Counted from the stretch's first letter, positions 1 through 6,287 are shown. The stretch: DNA of 8,153 bases from Candidatus Hydrothermarchaeota archaeon (GCA_015520145.1 WAQR01000041.1:1-8153); one strand, 5' to 3'. The notes: generated by a model not told the origin, from the letters alone. Numbers and translations: made by a program.

Positions 1-306
1 AAAGAAAAACTTGAAAACATCTCAAAAGAATACGCAAAACATAAAAAAGACCTCGAATCGAAAATACACGAATTAATAAACGAAAAAAATGCGATAAATA
101 AAGAATTAGACAAACAAAAACAGAAAAACAAAACACTTCTAACAGAAAATCATGACCAGACCGCCAGACTAAAAGCCCTGGAAAAACAATACAACGCCCT
201 TAAAACCACCAAAGAAGAACTGGACGAAAAACTCAAACAAACAACTAACCGGATAAAAAGATTTGAAAAATATATGAAACTCGCGCTCAACGAGGGAAAC
301 AAATGA
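1..306 (+). CDS. Coiled-coil protein, 3' end only (5' end lies outside the window)
   Basis: Frame 1 is open from the first base to a TGA at 304-306, giving the last 101 residues of a protein. The segment is almost pure charged helix: Lys, Glu, Gln and Asn dominate, with Leu/Ile at heptad-like spacing (for example ALEKQYNALKTTKEELDEKL) and no Pro or Cys. It has no membrane segment. This is what a long coiled coil looks like, and nothing points to an enzyme. It overlaps the next gene by four bases (ATGA, 303-306), so the two are almost certainly cotranscribed and translationally coupled, and the similar composition suggests that the products work together or pair. The family is not recognised. 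The N-terminal part, which might identify it, is missing. Confidence 0.8.
   Translation, partial: KEKLENISKEYAKHKKDLESKIHELINEKNAINKELDKQKQKNKTLLTENHDQTARLKALEKQYNALKTTKEELDEKLKQTTNRIKRFEKYMKLALNEGNK
292..296 (+). promoter_or_regulatory. Shine-Dalgarno site GAGGG for the 683-residue coiled-coil gene
   Basis: GAGGG lies six bases before the ATG at 303, inside the end of the preceding gene. It supports the ATGA-overlapping start. Confidence 0.65.
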
Positions 307-2354
307 CATCCAAATTCTTCTCCACCGAAGATATCCCAAAAAAGCTGGCAGACTTCAAAGATATGTGGTTTAAAATAGCACAAAAAACAGAAGCCCTCTC
401 AAACTTTAGAACCGGTTTTGACAAAGGGTTTAAAACCAGTATCAAACGTCTCTCATCAGACCTTAAACGGTGTGAACTCCTTGTAAACAATTTATGCATC
501 TCCTGTGAACACCATCTACCAGACAAAAAAGAAGATTTCGAGAAACTCCGCAGGGGGCTAATCGACATCTTTTATAAAATCAGGCTGGGACTCGAAGAAG
601 ACATCCAAATCCTTGAAAAGCACGAATCACTTATCCACAAAATAAAAGAAACAGAAAAAAACCTCAAAACCACAATCAAAAACCATGAAGAAGCGAAAAA
701 CCATGCCCTCAAGACCTGCTCCAGGTACGAGGCTGTAAAGGAGGGGTATCTAAAAAAGATAAACAATATCAAAGAGTCCACAGACGAAAAAATAAAAAAG
801 ATAAACAGCAGGTTCATCGCAGATGTAGAAAATATCTTCAAAGGATACAACATCTTCACCCGTGAAAAAAATGAGAAAATAGGTCTGGATATATTCTTCG
901 AACGCATGATTAAAGACCCGGATTACTATCAAAAAGTGAACATCGTTCCAAAAGGGTTTTTCCTCTCAAAAAAGAAATCAGACATAGAAGCGAGACTGGT
1001 CCTACTAAGATACAAGGCAAAAGACATCACAAAAGAGATAGCCCCCATCATCGATGAAGAAACCAGGCGGATTGCAAGATACCGGGAAGAAGAGAGGCTC
1101 ATGCACGAACTGGAGATCCAGTGCAGGGATCTAAAGGACAGAGAAGACAAGCTGTCCACCAGAACGAGAATAATACAAAGCGACCTGAATGCCCTGGTAT
1201 CAGAATCTGAAGGCAGCATCAGATTTCAGACTTACGAAAAGCTGCTGGAACTTAAAGAGGCATATGCCAGGACGTTCAGCGATTCCACAACTCTAAGGAA
1301 AGCCCTGGAAACTTTGATAACCGAATCCTTCAAAGAATACGAACCAAAAGAGACCGACATAGAAAAAAGAGAACTAAAAGAAGAAATAAAAAAACTAAAA
1401 CAGCATACTGCTGCCCTGAACAATGAAAACACAGGACTTAAAAAAGAACTTGAGAATCTAAAAAACGAACTCACCAAAGCAAATGCAGATATCACACATC
1501 ACAAAGACACAATATCCGCACTACAAAAAGAAAAAGATGCGCTCGAAAACAAGCTGCAAAACAGGATAAACGACACCAGGGCCGAATTGGGAGAGGTCTC
1601 CAGAAACCTTGCAAAAGTCATCAAAGAAAGAGACTCGTTAAAAGACTCCTTAAAAAAAGAGAGACAGGAACTCAAAAATCAGATAAAAAGCCTCAAAAAA
1701 GAAAAAGATTCGCTCGAAAACAAGCTGCAAAACAGGATAAACGACACCAGAGCCGAGTTAGAAAAGGTTTCCAGGAACTTAACAGAAACCACCGGCGAGC
1801 GGGATATTCTAAAAAAAGAGAAAAAAGACCTCCAGAAATATACCAAGACACTTGAAGAAGAAAAAACCGCCCTCCACAAAGAAATCGAACAGTTGCAATC
1901 CAGAGCAAAAAAAGACAAACTACTCCTCGAAGATAAATTGAGAGGGGTCATAAAAGACCTCGAAAATACGCTTGACGAACGGGACAATCTAAAAGAGAGC
2001 AAAAAACGTCTGGAAGACCACATAGTACATCTTGAAACCGAGAATCAAAAATTAAAAAAACAGATAGATGACGCGGTCAGTAAACTGGAGACCACAATCG
2101 GGAGATATGAAGAAGCACAGGACGAAATCAAAGATTACAAAGAGAAGTTACGAGAAAAAGAAGCACTGTTAAAAGACATCAAAAAGAATTACGAGAAGAT
2201 AATCGTTGAACTGGACAAACCTAAACCGCCACCCAAAGCTAAAAAGAGCGCGTCTGCCACCAAAAAACAAAATGCTGCAAAAGAATCAAAAGAATCCGAC
2301 GAAAAGGTGGTCGAAAAGAAAATCCGCGCACTTAGAGAAAAGAAACGGGGTTAA
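303..2354 (+). CDS. Large cytoplasmic coiled-coil protein, function unknown
   Basis: This 683-residue protein has no recognised enzymatic motif, signal peptide or membrane helix, so it is probably cytoplasmic. Residues 1 to about 240 form a mixed, largely helical N-terminal region with aromatic residues and a Cys/His cluster (C57, C65, C68, H70, H71). A helical, Arg/Glu-rich middle follows to about 345. Residues about 350-635 are a near-continuous coiled coil. Within it a unit beginning ALENKLQNRINDTRAEL recurs after exactly 57 residues (413 and 470), and a looser third copy is marked by ERDNLK at 559. The tail (639-683) is a Pro/Lys-rich, low-complexity, probably disordered basic segment containing KPKPPPKAKK. 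The ATG at 303 is chosen because it has a GAGGG site six bases upstream and an ATGA overlap with the preceding coiled-coil gene. It could be a filament-forming or scaffold protein, or a nucleic-acid-associated SMC-like rod, but no Walker A motif is present. I do not recognise the family. Confidence 0.88.
   Translation: MTSKFFSTEDIPKKLADFKDMWFKIAQKTEALSNFRTGFDKGFKTSIKRLSSDLKRCELLVNNLCISCEHHLPDKKEDFEKLRRGLIDIFYKIRLGLEEDIQILEKHESLIHKIKETEKNLKTTIKNHEEAKNHALKTCSRYEAVKEGYLKKINNIKESTDEKIKKINSRFIADVENIFKGYNIFTREKNEKIGLDIFFERMIKDPDYYQKVNIVPKGFFLSKKKSDIEARLVLLRYKAKDITKEIAPIIDEETRRIARYREEERLMHELEIQCRDLKDREDKLSTRTRIIQSDLNALVSESEGSIRFQTYEKLLELKEAYARTFSDSTTLRKALETLITESFKEYEPKETDIEKRELKEEIKKLKQHTAALNNENTGLKKELENLKNELTKANADITHHKDTISALQKEKDALENKLQNRINDTRAELGEVSRNLAKVIKERDSLKDSLKKERQELKNQIKSLKKEKDSLENKLQNRINDTRAELEKVSRNLTETTGERDILKKEKKDLQKYTKTLEEEKTALHKEIEQLQSRAKKDKLLLEDKLRGVIKDLENTLDERDNLKESKKRLEDHIVHLETENQKLKKQIDDAVSKLETTIGRYEEAQDEIKDYKEKLREKEALLKDIKKNYEKIIVELDKPKPPPKAKKSASATKKQNAAKESKESDEKVVEKKIRALREKKRG
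1522..1610 (+). repeat. Direct repeat inside the coiled-coil gene, copy 1
   Basis: This copy is closely matched 171 bases downstream. Bases 1540-1579 are identical to 1711-1750 (40 of 40), with scattered differences on either side. The 171-base offset equals 57 codons, so the reading frame is kept. The encoded unit covers residues about 408-435. Confidence 0.9.
1693..1781 (+). repeat. Direct repeat inside the coiled-coil gene, copy 2
   Basis: This is the second copy of the 57-codon unit, covering residues about 465-492. Third positions are conserved as well as the protein. That fits a recent duplication or gene conversion better than selection on a coiled coil alone. Confidence 0.9.
2331..2346 (-). 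terminator. Possible U-rich terminator of the isomerase gene
   Basis: Read on the - strand this is GTTTCTTTTCTCTAAG, about 45 bases after the isomerase stop and inside the end of the convergent coiled-coil gene. No strong hairpin is evident. The coding strand here is A-rich anyway because of Lys/Glu codons, so chance is a serious alternative. Confidence 0.22.
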
Positions 2355-2400
2355 ATCCATCTCTAAATCCATCTAAATCCCTCTAAATCTCTAAATCCAT
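2352..2400. repeat. Degenerate TAAATCC tandem repeat filling the convergent gap
   Basis: The core TAAATC(C/T) starts at 2352, 2364, 2374, 2384 and 2392, at spacings of 12, 10, 10 and 8 bases. The first copy contains the TAA stop of the + strand coiled-coil gene. The last copy overlaps the TAG stop of the - strand isomerase gene (complement at 2391-2393). The 36 bases between the two stop codons are therefore made of this repeat. It is too short and irregular to be a CRISPR array. Confidence 0.75.
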
Positions 2401-3317
2401 CCGAACTCTTCTTTTATTATCATAATCGCTGCCTGCGGCGGTATTACCCCTTTCTCGGTGATTATCAGATCAACATACTCCGGCGGCGTTATATCAAATG
2501 CAGGATTCCTGATATCCACGCCACTGAACTCGCCTGGATCTGCCACTTCTTTCTTATCCCTCTCCTCAATCTCCACAAGTTCCCCGACAAGAGTGTCTGG
2601 ATGGAATTTGTATGTCTCTGCTGCCACAAAAAACAGCACCCTGGCCTCATGCGCGGCAAGCGCAATCTGGGACGTCCCGATCTTGTTTATAACCGCACCA
2701 TTTGCTGCAATGCTGTCTGCACCCACAACGACCTTATCAACATCCTTCATAAAAGACCTCACAGCAGAATCCACAATCAATGTGACAGGGACCCCTGCCT
2801 CTGCGAGCTGTTTTACAGTTATCCGCCCCTGGTATCTCGGCCTTGCCTCTGAGGCAATCACCCTGATATCTTTACCCTGACTGAATGCAGTTTTTATCAC
2901 AGAAAGGGCAACAGAAGAGTTGCAGTGCGTCATGATAGTATCGCCATCAGATATCCTTTTTGCACCAATCTCCCCGATTGTCCTGACAGCCTGCCTGGAA
3001 TTTTCTATAAATGCATCCGCAGACCTTACAGCCAGTTCCTTGAGGCCTTCCAGGCTGAGATCTGAGTCCCTAACACGCCTTAAAACGAACTTCACAGCAT
3101 TTGGCAGCGAAACAGCAGTTGGCCTTGCATCGATTAGGGTCTCGCCCGCCTCCTCCAGCCCTCTAACAAATTCATCCCTGCTTCTGGCATCACAGTTGAT
3201 TGTATAAGCCTTAAGTGCCGCAGCGGCATATCTCCCGATATTTGCAGCACCCCTTATCTCCATGGACTTAATTTTCTTAACTGTCTGAGTTATTTCGTCT
3301 CTCATATGGTGCGTCAT
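2391..3317 (-). CDS. Ribose-1,5-bisphosphate isomerase (eIF-2B/MtnA-like family)
   Basis: This enzyme converts alpha-ribose-1,5-bisphosphate to ribulose-1,5-bisphosphate. In archaea it acts between AMP phosphorylase and type III RuBisCO in nucleoside monophosphate breakdown in the cytoplasm. The 308-residue product has the family signatures: MEIRGAANIGR near residue 20, THCNSS with Cys132, VVVGADSIAANGAVINKIGTS-type motif with Asp201, and a C-terminal ITEKGVIPPQ. Cys132 and Asp201 correspond to the catalytic Cys133 and Asp202 reported for the Thermococcus kodakarensis enzyme. The length fits this family (about 310-325) better than the longer MtnA. A TATA box lies about 28 bases before the ATG at 3317 and no Shine-Dalgarno site is visible, which suggests a leaderless mRNA. 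A second in-frame ATG at 3305 (Met5) is a possible alternative start. The closest competing annotations are the aIF2B regulatory subunit and MtnA. No AMP phosphorylase or RuBisCO gene is in the window. Confidence 0.93.
   Translation of the reverse strand: MTHHMRDEITQTVKKIKSMEIRGAANIGRYAAAALKAYTINCDARSRDEFVRGLEEAGETLIDARPTAVSLPNAVKFVLRRVRDSDLSLEGLKELAVRSADAFIENSRQAVRTIGEIGAKRISDGDTIMTHCNSSVALSVIKTAFSQGKDIRVIASEARPRYQGRITVKQLAEAGVPVTLIVDSAVRSFMKDVDKVVVGADSIAANGAVINKIGTSQIALAAHEARVLFFVAAETYKFHPDTLVGELVEIEERDKKEVADPGEFSGVDIRNPAFDITPPEYVDLIITEKGVIPPQAAIMIIKEEFGWI
2407..2420 (+). terminator. Possible U-rich terminator of the coiled-coil operon
   Basis: A pyrimidine- and T-rich tract (CTTCTTTTATTAT) lies about 55 bases after the + strand stop codon, inside the 3' end of the convergent gene. 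Archaeal RNA polymerase commonly stops at U-rich tracts without a hairpin. The evidence is compositional only. Confidence 0.3.
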
Positions 3318-3341
3318 GACATCTAATCTGGATGTGGGAGC

Positions 3342-3348
3342 ATAAATA
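3342..3348 (-). promoter_or_regulatory. Archaeal TATA box of the isomerase gene
   Basis: On the - strand the sequence reads ACAAATATTTATGC, with TATTTAT at 3348-3342. Its centre is about 28 bases before the ATG at 3317. Archaeal transcription usually starts about 25-27 bases after the TATA centre, so the mRNA would begin within a few bases of the start codon. The 69-base gap 3318-3386 that holds it contains no other feature I can support. Confidence 0.55.
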
Positions 3349-3386
3349 TTTGTCTCTATTCTCCTACCTCTTCAGCACTAAACCGT

Positions 3387-3830
3387 TCATCTCACCCCCT
3401 CCTCCGACGTATAATAGAACTCGTCCCTTAACATTATTTCATTTGAACTCAATGTTAGATTGAAAAATATTGCAGGACTATCTGACGTATCATAATCCAG
3501 CGTTAGGTTATAATTCTGTTCCCTTGCCCTGTCCTCCATGAAATTTTTCAGCCTTAAAAGGTTTGCATCAATATCCCCACCAGACCTGAAGGTTATATCT
3601 ACTGTATTCCTGCACACCTCCTTTACATTATTGAACAGATTGACAGCATCCATATTCATGCCCTGATATGACTGCGCCCCTAAAATGACATCTCCAGTAC
3701 CTGCCGAATAGAACCCATAATACATCAGCACAATAGATATCACAACCGCAGATATAATAAAAAACTGGGCATTTTGCCTCATCCTAATCCTCATCCCAAT
3801 CCTCATCCCAGCCCCGATATCAATCCTCAT
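3387..3830 (-). CDS. Small single-pass pilin-like membrane protein (operon gene 5)
   Basis: This protein has a short Arg-rich cytoplasmic N-terminus, one hydrophobic helix (FFIISAVVISIVLMYYGFY) and an extracytoplasmic domain of about 110 residues with two N-X-S/T sequons (NLT twice). This is the topology of archaeal pilin-like and TadE/F-like minor subunits. No canonical prepilin peptidase site is visible. The start is set at the ATG at 3830 (147 residues). It overlaps the upstream TGA as ATGA, and a GGAGG site lies ten bases before it. An ATG at 3839 is in frame but sits only one base from that GGAGG. Further in-frame ATGs at 3806, 3794 and 3782 lie in a 12-base tandem repeat, each with GAGG or GGG just upstream, and could be the true start. 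It is the last gene of the pilus-like operon. The role is inferred from topology and context, and no family is recognised. Confidence 0.75.
   Translation of the reverse strand: MRIDIGAGMRIGMRIRMRQNAQFFIISAVVISIVLMYYGFYSAGTGDVILGAQSYQGMNMDAVNLFNNVKEVCRNTVDITFRSGGDIDANLLRLKNFMEDRAREQNYNLTLDYDTSDSPAIFFNLTLSSNEIMLRDEFYYTSEEGVR
3780..3830 (-). repeat. ATGAGGATT tandem repeat at the start of the last operon gene
   Basis: On the - strand the unit ATGAGGATT(G/A)GG begins at 3806 and 3794. A related copy starts at 3830 and the partial unit ATGAGG starts at 3782. The encoded N-terminus is MRIDIGAGMRIGMRIRMR. Units are 12 bases long, so changes in copy number would keep the reading frame. Confidence 0.8.
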
Positions 3831-4240
3831 CTGTACCATGCCTCCATCTTAATATGGCTAAGAGAGAACGTCCTGTTCCCTCCTGCAACATAATAATTTA
3901 CAACAACCGTATCCCTGTCCAGCGGTATTACAGACCCAGAATTCCAGACTATATCCCCTGTCTCGTTGTACACCGTAATCTTAAAATCCGTATATGCAGG
4001 CATGGAGATATTTACCCTGTATTCGAGCACTGTCCATCTGCTGTTTATGATGCTGTCTTCCAATGTGCCGTCTCTCTCAAGGCCAATAATAGCGGAATAA
4101 GCACGGTCCTTTAATATCACACTATCCCACCCTGAAGCATAAGGTACGGCATTAAACACACCTGCCACGACCAGTATTAACAACATACTCGCAACAACGG
4201 CCTCGAAAGTAATAATAAACGCCCTGCGGCCTCCTGTCAT
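3827..4240 (-). CDS. Small single-pass pilin-like membrane protein (operon gene 4)
   Basis: The 137-residue product begins MTGGRRAFIITFEAVVASML. It has a short basic N-terminus, one hydrophobic helix up to about residue 30, and then an extracytoplasmic, beta-rich domain with three sequons (NIS, NET, NRT). A Glu sits at the beginning of the hydrophobic helix, recalling Glu5 of type IV pilins, but the residues before it do not form a standard prepilin peptidase site. The ATG at 4240 shares its A with the upstream TGA (TGATG) and has GGGGG seven bases before it. The GTG at 4243 is one codon upstream and cannot be excluded. The gene overlaps the next one by ATGA, so translation along the operon is coupled. 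It is probably a minor pilin or pseudopilin. The assignment rests on topology and neighbours and not on a recognised family. Confidence 0.78.
   Translation of the reverse strand: MTGGRRAFIITFEAVVASMLLILVVAGVFNAVPYASGWDSVILKDRAYSAIIGLERDGTLEDSIINSRWTVLEYRVNISMPAYTDFKITVYNETGDIVWNSGSVIPLDRDTVVVNYYVAGGNRTFSLSHIKMEAWYR
3841..3845 (-). promoter_or_regulatory. Shine-Dalgarno site GGAGG for the last operon gene
   Basis: GGAGG on the - strand, inside the end of the upstream gene, ends ten bases before the ATG at 3830 and one base before the ATG at 3839. The spacing argues for 3830 as the start. Confidence 0.6.
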
Positions 4241-6282
4241 CACCAGACCCCCAAAACAAGCTCATAAATATGCCTTACAAACCGCTCTCCTTCAGACCCC
4301 CACTCGAACATGTTCTCTATCATCAGGTCATGTCCTGTATAATGTGGTTCATCGCCTGACACAGCGATCCTGCCCTCACCGACCTCACCGATAAACCAGA
4401 CACTGGATACATAGGTAGCATTAATTGTGATATCATCAAAATATACCTTATAATCCTGCCCTGCACCGGTCTCTCCGCGTGTCCTCAGAGTAACCCTGTA
4501 TGTCCCGTTAACTGTGAGATAGTCTCCAACATCCACTGAAATATCGACCCATCCGCCGGTTGTACCGGTCACATTAAGGTAATAAAGCTGGACATCCGTC
4601 CCGTTCGGGAGTGTCAGCAGCACGGCCAGCTCGCCCTGAATTGGCGCAGGATTGAAATCATATACATTATAACTGAAATTTAAAACAGCAAAAACCGGCC
4701 ATGCCTCAAGATAGACATCCTGATAGATATCTGTCGTCTCGTTGTCATCAGAATCATAATCCACATCAACCGACCCGCCAGACCTCCCTGTATTTGCCCA
4801 GGTGACTGTAGATTGATTTGCAGGGAGGGGCTGACTGTGATTAACAGACCAGCTACTTATATCTGTATTAAAATCCCAGTTATCAATGACAGGAAACCAG
4901 GTATCTCTGGTATCTTTTATAACCACGCGCCTGATACTCCTGTAATCAGTCATATTAAACACCCTCCCGGCACTCCAGTACGTGTATGCAGGGTCTGTCG
5001 GGTGGCTATTCACACCCATACCGCGGTTGACACTAAGATAGACGCTGTCATTACTCCCGGTATACGATATCGAAAGGTTATTCGGGAATCTGACGGTTTT
5101 CAAAGAGAAATTAAAAACCGTCTGATTCGCCCCGGAAACCTGTGTCCCGTTTATCCCGAAAGGATAAAGCCAGCCATACCCGTCAACCACGCTGCTTGCA
5201 TCCTGGCCCAGGACCACCAGTGTCCCACCGAGATTTACAAAATCAAATATATCGGCCTGATTTGCGGTAAGGTTATTTCTGATAGCAGAACTGTCGAATG
5301 CTGCATGGGTACCGGCAATGATCATCCTGTATTTAAACAGATTTCGCCCTGCTGAATAGTTGAACAGCTGGCCGACATTCGACGCGGTATAGGCATCGAC
5401 ATGGTAGCCCAGGTTTCTCAAAAACTCCTCCTCATAGCTTGACCCGTATATATAAGCGACAGGGATCTCCTCCTGCACACTCACAGCCCTCGAAGCCACC
5501 GCCGTATCCCTGCCCACAATATTCTGTATCCCATAAGAGGGGTAGTCAAGATTTATCTCCTCCTGCCCGGCTGTTGTATCTGCCAGGGACTGCACCAGCC
5601 CGAGCACGGACGCAGATGACGGGATAGCCGGGTTGTCGGTATAATATATATAAAACCGCTGGATATCTGGATGTGCATTGACCTCAAACGATATATTACC
5701 CCCTCTCGTCCAGTTATAATAAGGGTCATAATATACCAGGTCAGCAACCTCAAAAGGTACCTCTAAATTATCAGATGCATTTACCACGCGCAGTGTTGTG
5801 CTGTACGCATGTCCACGCGGGAACTCGATATATACCGAGACATTCCCGGAAGATGTGGCATTTACCAGGATGGGTTTTCGATACACAAAACTCGAATTCC
5901 ACCAGCCAGGAGATACACTTTTCAGCATCAGGCTGAAATCCCTCTCAAGTCCAAGGGCATCCCTTGCTGTCAGATAGTCCAGTCTTGAAGAATTGAGCAT
6001 CAGCACCTTTTCTTTAGAAAGTGCATATTCTTCTGTACGGTTTTTAGCAGCATCATAATATGCAAGCCCGAGGAGAGAAGGGGTCGAATAATCCCAGTTG
6101 GTCGGCTCACCAGCGGATTTTACCAGTATCTCCGTCACTTTGAACAGGTCGCTTCTAAGCTCGGCAGAAACGACATCGGCCTTCGGGGCACCGAGATAGT
6201 TGATGGACATCATCGCCACAAACGCAAACGTGATAGAGAATATCGAAATAGCAACAACATAATCAATAACCCTCTCTGCCAA
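4240..6282 (-). CDS. Large membrane-anchored surface protein with DUF2341-like, amidotransferase-like and lectin-like regions (operon gene 3)
   Basis: The 680-residue product has a pilin-like N-terminus with one hydrophobic helix (residues 8-30), and the rest is probably outside the cell. Residues about 58-122 follow a pattern common in archaeal pilin-like proteins (GEPTNWD, LLGLA, LSKEKVLML, ALGLERDFSLML). Residues about 126-218 resemble DUF2341 (WWNSSFVYRKPILV to FYIYYTDN). Residues about 273-375 look like the first half of a glutamine-amidotransferase-like fold (VAYIYG, YRMIIAGTH, IFDFVNLGGTLVVLG). A beta-rich, lectin-like segment starting DNWDFNTDISSW covers about 465-625. Residues 626-662 (EVGEGRIAVSG, IENMFEWG) look like the end of the interrupted fold. 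No catalytic Cys/His/Glu triad is evident. I count 24 N-X-S/T sequons, which fits an N-glycosylated surface protein. The start is TTG: an in-frame TGA lies two codons upstream, the next ATG falls inside the membrane helix, and GGTGAT lies five bases before. It may be an adhesin or a tip subunit of the pilus-like structure. Confidence 0.85.
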   Translation of the reverse strand: MAERVIDYVVAISIFSITFAFVAMMSINYLGAPKADVVSAELRSDLFKVTEILVKSAGEPTNWDYSTPSLLGLAYYDAAKNRTEEYALSKEKVLMLNSSRLDYLTARDALGLERDFSLMLKSVSPGWWNSSFVYRKPILVNATSSGNVSVYIEFPRGHAYSTTLRVVNASDNLEVPFEVADLVYYDPYYNWTRGGNISFEVNAHPDIQRFYIYYTDNPAIPSSASVLGLVQSLADTTAGQEEINLDYPSYGIQNIVGRDTAVASRAVSVQEEIPVAYIYGSSYEEEFLRNLGYHVDAYTASNVGQLFNYSAGRNLFKYRMIIAGTHAAFDSSAIRNNLTANQADIFDFVNLGGTLVVLGQDASSVVDGYGWLYPFGINGTQVSGANQTVFNFSLKTVRFPNNLSISYTGSNDSVYLSVNRGMGVNSHPTDPAYTYWSAGRVFNMTDYRSIRRVVIKDTRDTWFPVIDNWDFNTDISSWSVNHSQPLPANQSTVTWANTGRSGGSVDVDYDSDDNETTDIYQDVYLEAWPVFAVLNFSYNVYDFNPAPIQGELAVLLTLPNGTDVQLYYLNVTGTTGGWVDISVDVGDYLTVNGTYRVTLRTRGETGAGQDYKVYFDDITINATYVSSVWFIGEVGEGRIAVSGDEPHYTGHDLMIENMFEWGSEGERFVRHIYELVLGVW

Positions 6283-6287
6283 GCCGC

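Noticed and set aside
1232..2023. - strand open frames opposite the coiled-coil gene
   Set aside because: Their Ser/Phe/Leu-rich products are the mirror of Lys/Glu codons and have no independent start signals.
303..2354. SMC or Rad50-type ATPase
   Set aside because: No Walker A (GxxGxGKS/T) or ABC signature motif is present in the 683 residues, and the C-terminus is a basic low-complexity tail, not an ATPase head.
2352..2400. Possible CRISPR remnant
   Set aside because: The repeat core is only 7 bases with 1-5 base irregular gaps. There is no spacer-length spacing and no cas gene nearby.
2458..2880. + strand open frame (140 codons) opposite the isomerase gene
   Set aside because: The isomerase motifs on the - strand are unambiguous, and the Ser/Thr-rich product is typical of an antisense shadow.
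2391..3317. Annotation as methylthioribose-1-phosphate isomerase or translation factor aIF2B
   Set aside because: These share the fold, but the length, the THCNSS motif with Cys132 and the NGAVINKIGTS motif with Asp201 fit ribose-1,5-bisphosphate isomerase best.
3837..3839. ATG at 3839 as the start of the last operon gene
   Set aside because: The GGAGG site is one base away, too close to serve it. The ATG at 3830 has workable spacing and forms the usual ATGA overlap.
4813..5355. Long + strand open frame (180 codons) opposite the large surface protein gene
   Set aside because: It lies wholly inside a well-supported - strand gene, its Cys/Pro/Ile/Arg-rich product has no domain pattern, and it has no promoter or Shine-Dalgarno support.
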